Shown here: positions 57,383-64,000 of the stretch, in pieces
How the letters are laid out: each line of letters begins with the position of its first letter
Position numbering within the stretch: the first letter of the stretch is position 1
Assembly (NCBI GenBank): GCA_965153455.1
Contig: OZ234502.1
Location: 13,795,495-13,859,494, forward strand
Origin: Sphagnum compactum
Lineage: Eukaryota > Bryophyta > Sphagnopsida > Sphagnales
Direction: 5' to 3'
Length of the DNA stretch: 64,000 nucleotides
Translations under genes and position numbers: made by a program
Notes under the pieces: generated by a model
The model's database searches: none
Told to the model about the DNA's origin: nothing
The model's input: only the letters and a program-made list of their open reading frames with translations

Positions 57383-58637
57383 TAACCGCCGGGCTACAAC
57401 CACGATCGCAATTGGGTCTGTCTGTTTTCCAGCAATTCAGTGGCGGAAAGACTGCAGAATCCATTTGCCAAAGGATTCAGCGGAACCCATTTCACAGTCT
57501 CTTCTTCCTATCAATGCATTGGAGCTTGGCTCCTCTTCATACCCGGGTGCTGCAAAATTGCAGCTCCTTGTATCTTGCTTTGGGTCTTCTCTCTGTCTTA
57601 TACCTACTCTCTTCTTTTTTGTTTGTTTCTGTTTTTCTGGTCTCTCATGTTTCTATAGAATCATCTATTATACTTGTGTTACAATCTTTATCCCCCCCCT
57701 TCTTCTTCTTTCCCCCACACCACCAACAACAACAAAAGCTGCAGCAGCTTTTGAATTCATGCTTTTCTAAGTCCAGTGGTTGTCCATGTTGTGTTTTTTT
57801 TGTGGGTTTGGGAACTTGGGTGTTTTTTGGTTTTTAGCATTCTTCTTGAGCTGCTGCTGCTGCGATTATCAATTTATAAGTTTGGACGTATTATGTACAT
57901 TGTGCAACAGATCTCTTATCACAGTGCTGCTTCAATTCTCCAAATTTAGGGATTTTGTTGTTCCATTGATGACAGAATCTGCATGATATCAGAACAGCAG
58001 TCAGACAGCAGCATCACTTGCCGCCCATCATCTAGCTTCATGCTGCCATTTTTCCTTTTGGGTTGGAAGGGGGTTTGACGAGTTTTATCGTGTTTTTTTG
58101 GAATATGGTGTCAGAAAATTGCTTCTGGACTGATAAGGTATAACAGAGATTGGAAGTGATCCCTGAAGTTAGGGTATGGAATTTAAGACTGGAAACCTAC
58201 CATGGAGGTTTGATCTGGAGATTCATGATGGCAGTTTTTGGGGTTTTGGATTCTATTGATTTGCTTGTGCTTCTCAATATGCCAATTACTCAATTGTCAT
58301 GAGATCTTTGTCCCCACATGAAGTCTAGTGCCATTTGCAACAATCTTCTTCCGCTTCTTCTTCTTGTGCCAGATTTGGTTGTATGGGGGAAATTCTCTCT
58401 CTGACAAGAGTTGTGTCTAGAGTCTGAATATCATCATCATCATCATGTGAGAATTACTCCCTTAATTCAGATGCTCCAAAGATGTTGAAAAGGAAGACCC
58501 GGATGTTTATCTCATTGTGGTGGATGGGGTCAATGCCTGACACAATGGGGTCATCAAACTGTTGTACAATATTATAGCAAAAGTTCTTTCCTTTTGAAAG
58601 AAGCTCTCAAGTTGTTAATATCAAGATTTTGCTCAAT
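57381..58637 (+). promoter_or_regulatory. Probable promoter and 5' leader of the dynein gene
   Basis: No recognisable coding exon. Pyrimidine-rich stretches (57590-57720) and several GT/AG pairs would allow a 5' UTR intron, but none can be fixed. An ATCATCATCATCATC run is at 58431-58446. Confidence 0.35.
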
Positions 58638-61600
58638 ATGTCATCAGAACATCCACCTCAACCCCGGGTTCATGGTAAGAAGATCCCATCGCTGAACTAT
58701 ATATATATTGTCATCTGTTGAACTTACTGTCAATTCTGTGCAATTAGGTTTAGAGGGATCATCATCAGTTGAGGATTTTGCTGTGCTCAAATGCACAGAG
58801 GCATCTTGTACATATAGTAGTAACATGGTTTTTGTGGTGCATTTTCTGCTGAATTAGGGAAAGCAGTTGTTGATGTTGTGGTGTTGCCAATTCCTGGAGG
58901 AGGAAGCTTCAAGATGGATGCTATGGGAGGCCCAAAACAAGGATCTAGTTCAGAGGTAAATTATGCTTTGTGACTGCAATCTGGTTTTATATCTGTAACA
59001 AGCAAGCAGGGACAAGCAGATTTAGGTGTTTTGAAAATGCTTTTGAATGATTATGATGATGATCTGCATCGAAACATTCAGAGTCTGACTGAAATGTGTT
59101 TTGTATCCTGGTTTTAACATTATCTATTGCAGGCTTCACTAGATGTTGACTCGGTTCTAGATCCAACTGTAATGGTCCCATATGTCACAAAAGTTGGCGA
59201 GATCCCTCGTCGGGTTGCCATTGAAAGGTTCAATGCATTTCACCGATTTTTTCTTTGAACCCTAGACTTTTCTTTTTCAGTGCATAGTTGTTGAGCTTTA
59301 CTGTGTATATAACACATGAGCGAAAGGAGAAACTGAACTCATGTCTCTGGAACACTTGTTTTGGACATCTTCCTGCACCCTAATGATGACGCGATCTATA
59401 ATTTGTTTGATTTGAATGGAAAAATACACAAAAATAAAAATGCAAATTGTACACATGAATTATGGTTTCCAGTACTTACTACTTCTGGGCCTGATCTGAG
59501 TTAATAATTTGTCCTGAAACACAAAATGGTGGTGGGTGGTTTTTTGTTGCTCTTGATCACAATCTGAACACGTACAGATTAAAGAGGTACTATGCACTGC
59601 AGAATGTTACAGATCTGTTCACTGCCAAAGGCCTGGACCCCAAACTATTGATCATGAATGCAGAGAAAGGAAAGCTCCCACTTTCCATGTTTGACAGTGA
59701 TGATTTTGAGACCCGTGCTCCTTCCCAGTGGTACAACACTAATTCTTCCACCACCCAATGTTTTGAAATTGTTGTTTAGTGATTGGGTTGAGGAGTTTTC
59801 TTTTTTATTAACACCACACTGCACCACACCACTCCGACTCCTTGTGGGTTTCTGTGCAAACGTGTCGCAGGGTTGACAGAGTCACTGCTGTTCCAGCAGA
59901 AGCAGCATTCACAAGATTTGATGGCACGACCGAATGGAAGCCAGTTATAGTTCTCGACTACATGGAAGACAGCAACACATATTTGGTGCAGTGGAATGAC
60001 TCTGGACAAACTGCTTGGCTACCAAGGCAATACTCTTTTACATTTCCTCAACTAGAGGGTGTGGATTGTGTTGTGAACTGAGACAGTGGCAGAAGTAATC
60101 TGCAGAATCTCTGCAGGATTGTGTAGGAAGAGAAATTCATAGTGTCAATTGGGTAGTTTTTGATTTGGGTAAATTCTGAGTGCCTGTAAGATTTGTGTTT
60201 TAATCCGTTGCTGATTGATCAGCACATTTTCTTGTTTGCTACAAATATCGATGGGCACACATTTTTCATCTAGAGACCCTCTGTTCAGGTTTTGTGTGTA
60301 CATGTAGTAGCAACTTATTGAATGAAAATTGAGAGAAATAATGGTCCAAGTGAAACTTTTTTTTAGGAGATTGAACCATACTTGAGACTGAGTTTGCATT
60401 GAATGTGACAAATTAAAGGGTGCAGAATCCAGGTGCATTTTAACGCTGAAGATCCTTTCAGGTTTGTGGAACGAGTGACTGCTGCTGATAAAGCTCGTAC
60501 AGAGGCAGAACTTAAGCTAGTATGTACATACATACCATAAAATCTTCTTTTTAATCTGGTCTCCTCATGTTCCATTTTGCATGATCTGCTTGAATGCATC
60601 AGAAATAATTATGTCTTTCACTGCAGATCTTCAAATGTTGTTCACCAACCTTCTTGTTCTTGTTCTTCTTGCTCGGGTTGTTGCAGAGATATCACCTCTA
60701 TGTGGAGAGCATGCCAGTGGATGATATTCCGGTGCTCACTCCTGACCAGGTAGCTCGAATCAAGATGCTAGCTGCCAACACAAAAGCGATGAGAGACAGA
60801 AATGAGGACATGTCGGAGCTGTTCAGTGAAGCGGACATGGATTATGCCAACATTATGAACAAGCTCGTGTTTGATGATAGCCTGCAACAGAGACCGACAC
60901 CTGCACAAGAATTTACTGTGGTCATTGACCAACCCATTCTTCCTGTGGGAAAGGAAAAAAAACCCAATGAAGTGCCATGGTACTTAACTACTTTCTTATG
61001 CCTTTCTTTTCTCTCTTTTGATGGCACAGTTTGAAAGTAAAATAGACACTGAGACAAAAACATGAACACAATTTATTAATCTGCTGTTAATTAAGCTTCT
61101 TGGATGTTGATTTAGATGCAAGCCCATTACTAATTTTTGGGTGTTGTTTTTGTGTTTTTTCTTTGGTTGCACAGGTTTGCTACGGTGCCAGTCCCTCAAT
61201 ATGATTATGAAGAGAAATCGAGCGAATTCTATTTCACTTCATGTCTTACAAGGCCAGAAGTGATCATTGCCAGCTGCAAGCTAAGAGCAGAGTGTGACAA
61301 AATCCTCAAGTTAACTCTCTTGCAAACTCACTACACGAAGAGTTTGCGAATGGACGAATTTGAGCAATTGCAAACTCAAGCTTCCGAGCAAGCTGCAGGC
61401 CATCTTAAAGAAAGGTATATATATATATGAACTACTACTTGTGCCTTTTGATCTCATTTTGATGTGCAATAGACAAGTGATGTCTGAAACCTAGAGCAGG
61501 ACACATCATGTTTAGTAGAGTTTTTCAAAGGCGAGTGATTTGGGTACAAGTAGGAAAAATTGGGTCATAGAGAATTTTGTGTGTATTTTTCTAAGAGTAC

Positions 61601-63743
61601 ATATGGATTAAAAATTTTCTTTGTGTACTTTTGATGGATGGATTGCACTACTGCAGCTGGACAATGTTGCTGAAGAACATCATCAAGTCATCGTTCAAAG
61701 ATGCAGGGAAAGGGTGGTTCAATCTGAAGGAAACAAGTTTGGATGCTTACCAAGGCAGCAAGATGAAGAGATTCCTGTCGATGGTACGCTATATGATGGA
61801 AGACGCATTACGCTTTCTCACTGAAGCTATGCTGCGCAAATACACCAATTTCATCGAAAGACATACTGGCTCTGTACGTGTGGAGGTCGTATCCACCAAT
61901 GAAGTCATCTCCGAATGGCCCACAAATCTTTTTGCATCAGTATGTGCACTATAGCTGAGCTTCAAGGTCATGGGTACAAGTGAATTGTCATCATCATTGA
62001 GTGAAATGGATTAAAACCAGGAACTGTAATGAGGAAGTATGGTTCAAAGAGTTGGAGGTTTTAGTGCGGGTTTAATGTTCTTCTTAAGAAAATCATGTGC
62101 ACCTAACATGTGCAGATGATCAAGAAGCCACCTCTTTTTGCACTGGAGATAGTGACAGTTGAAGGTGGAATCTTCGACTACAATGTGGTTATAAAGAAGT
62201 TTGAGGATGTGACCACCAAAGCCATTGACAACGCCATTACTGCCCTCCAAACAATACCGCAAGTGGAGGCGTTTGTAATGGAGAAGTTGAAGTGGAGCAG
62301 GCTTCCAAACATTGGAGCTATTCAGCTTCAAGAACCATTGATCGTCTCCCTCAAATCTCGCATACAGGTAATTATAGCTAGGGTTCTCGATCAACTGGAT
62401 TAAACTCATGTGGCGCTTCTTCTCATCTTCAATGCACAAACCTGGGAGATGCACTGGTGCCTTGTGAGATCATCTCATTGGTTCATGACTAGTTTTATAT
62501 CTAAATATGAAAGATTTGTGTAAATCGGTGAATTGGGTTGTTTTATATTAGTGCTGATCACATGATGATGATGAATAGATGGATGTTACGGGTTGTTGGG
62601 ATGAATCAGGTAGCTATACAGAAAGCAATCACAGCAGCACAACTCTACCTTGACCAGTATACACAATTTGAGGAATTTCTGAAATTGGACATAAAAGCAT
62701 ACAAGCAGTTTTGGCAACAGAAAAAAGCGTATCTGAAGGACCTGCTAGCAGAGATCAAGCGTCACCGAGAAGATTCAGACAAGCTGGACAGAAGGTAATT
62801 GAAAAAAGATTTTTTATAAGAGCTTAATTAATTAATATCTCAGACCATGAAAGGAAAAAATGCTCTTAAAAATTTTCAGGAAAAAAAATTGTTGGGTTTT
62901 ATTCATACTTGGCTGGAAGGAAGTAGAACGAGCCATGTTCTAGAGTCATATATACATATTCTTAATTTCCTTTCTTTTTTTGGGTCTGGTTTGCAAATGA
63001 ACAATTTCAAGGACTTAAAAAAGAATGGATTTGTTGTGAATCATCACCTGAATGTTGGAGATCCAATATGAGAGGGAGACTTGACTTTGCAATAAGGATT
63101 ATATTGAAGTACTTACAAAGTGGTACTGTTTTTGGAAATTATAAATCATGTGCAGTATTCCAAACACGATTCAATTTGGCTGCTTCTTTGTAAACTGCAA
63201 GAAGATCCGCACTCAGCTAATGAACAAAAAACAGCAGCTGACAGATATAGGTACACATGTCAGGTGTAACTTCTGAAAAAACATGTTGCCAGGGTTTATA
63301 GGGTTTAGGATGCTCCTGCTTCTGCTGCTGCTGCTGCTGCTGCTGATAATGATGATGATGAGAGAGAGTAAGGAAGAAAACTGTTATGATGAACATGATG
63401 ATAGCTCTTTGTGATGAACTTGGAAAAATGAAATCTTTGGTCTTGACTGATGATCATCTGGATCTTCAAAGTTCACGTGTTATAATTTATAACAAGAGGT
63501 GATAGACATCTGGACACCCTTTTTTCCTAAGCTTTTTGTGAACTCCACTGTACTGCAGTTTTAAATTTGATTTCAACTATACCCAAGGATCAGGGCATGG
63601 AAATAGGCAGAAAGTTTGAGGAGTTTGAGAAGCAACTCAAAACCAAAACACAAAACCCGGAAGAAGTACAAGCCATGAAAGACTATATGTTAACATTACC
63701 CATGAAAATCAATGAACTCAAGGGCGAAGTTGATCAAACTGAG
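58638..63743 (+). CDS. Axonemal dynein heavy chain, N-terminal tail, DNAH1-like (partial)
   Basis: Inner-arm flagellar motor subunit. Only the tail is present; the ATPase ring lies beyond the right edge. Exons: 58638-58674, 58858-58955, 59133-59227, 59578-59730, 59871-60026, 60426-60519, 60687-60979, 61175-61414, 61657-61939, 62116-62367, 62610-62794, 63156-63250, 63559-63743, summing to 722 codons with every phase closing. Diagnostic text: AWLPRIQVHFNAEDPFRF, RYHLYVESMPVDD, SCLTRPEVIIASCKLRAECD, DEFEQLQTQ, KDAGKGWFNLKET, YMMEDALRFL, PLFALEIVTVEGG and IPNTIQFGCFFVNCKKIR, all in the order of the dynein heavy chain N-terminal and linker regions. Intron 5 appears to use a GC donor. The ATG at 58638 is the first in frame; extra 5' exons are possible. 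Expected expression is in sperm precursor cells. Confidence 0.88.
63322..63345 (+). repeat. (CTG)8-type microsatellite in a dynein intron
   Basis: About eight CTG triplets followed by ATGATGATG, in the intron between 63250 and 63559. Confidence 0.85.
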
Positions 63744-64000
63744 GTATAATATACATCTATACCACCAAGCTATGTTTGTTTCTTTCCTTGCACTGAATTA
63801 TGAACTACAGTCATGGGTGCATGTTTAAAGTTTGATGCGTTCTCAGACTGGGGTTTTTTTCTTTTTTCTATTTTCTATTTTCAATTTTCTTTTTCCTTCT
63901 CCTAATATTGAACTTACATAAGAAATGGGTAAAGGAAATTTGGGTTTTTGGGTACTTTGTTAGAATGGGTTTTTAAAAAAAATTTATTTATTTTCTGGAT

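Noticed and set aside
57280-57837. 185-codon frame beginning in the AG microsatellite
   Set aside because: Arg-Glu repeats come from the dinucleotide run, the rest is low-complexity hydrophobic text, and no homology is recognised.
60027-60081. Read-through end of dynein exon 5 as a true C-terminus
   Set aside because: It would end the protein after the conserved WLPR motif, while the next exons continue the dynein tail in correct phase.

Overview
The window looks like nuclear DNA of a land plant that still makes flagellated sperm (bryophyte, lycophyte, fern or cycad/Ginkgo grade). Three things point this way. It carries an axonemal inner-arm dynein heavy chain gene, a family absent from flowering plants and conifers. 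It carries an ankyrin-repeat protein with a plant-type PGG membrane domain. It carries a plant-type molybdenum cofactor sulfurase with many short GT-AG introns. I could not identify the species.

Layout. 1-1483 (minus): 5' end of the DNA polymerase alpha catalytic subunit gene, with two E2F-like sites upstream at 1596-1622. 2.3-7.2 kb: decayed transposon and foreign-looking DNA, namely a non-LTR reverse transcriptase relic, then a GC-richer RecQ-like helicase pseudogene interrupted by a solo LTR with a 5-bp target duplication. 7.2-11.9 kb: AT-rich, gene-free DNA. 12057-19347 (plus): complete MoCo sulfurase gene, 22 exons, reconstructed with every splice phase closing. 19.3-32.8 kb: repeat-rich intergenic DNA with dispersed non-coding families, minisatellites and a degenerate telomere-like tract. 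32821-34644 (plus): single-exon ankyrin-PGG membrane protein. 34.6-42.9 kb: more intergenic repeats, including a hAT-type MITE with an 8-bp target duplication and a 42-bp minisatellite.

42900-56252 (minus): a 7.3-kb Ty3/gypsy chromovirus with one uninterrupted 1476-codon gag-pol frame. A second, unrelated chromovirus (44465-50536, also minus) is inserted in its 3' untranslated region. Both elements have exact TG...CA LTRs, exact 5-bp target duplications (ACCAA outer, CAAGT inner) and only 1-1.5 percent LTR divergence. The outer element has a tRNA-iMet primer-binding site. The inner one has none. Instead, the 10 bases two nucleotides inside its 5' LTR are perfectly complementary to a stretch of the LTR lying where transcription should start (33 nt past a TATAAAAG box). 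That is the arrangement expected for Tf1/sushi-type self-primed reverse transcription, and it is the most interesting signal in the window.

58638 to the right edge (plus): N-terminal tail of an axonemal dynein heavy chain resembling DNAH1, 13 exons visible, one intron apparently of the GC-AG class.

The four host genes (DNA replication, cofactor maturation for abscisic acid synthesis and purine oxidation, a membrane ankyrin protein, a sperm flagellar motor) have no evident functional link and are separated by transposon-rich DNA. All identifications come from reading motifs by eye, without database searches.
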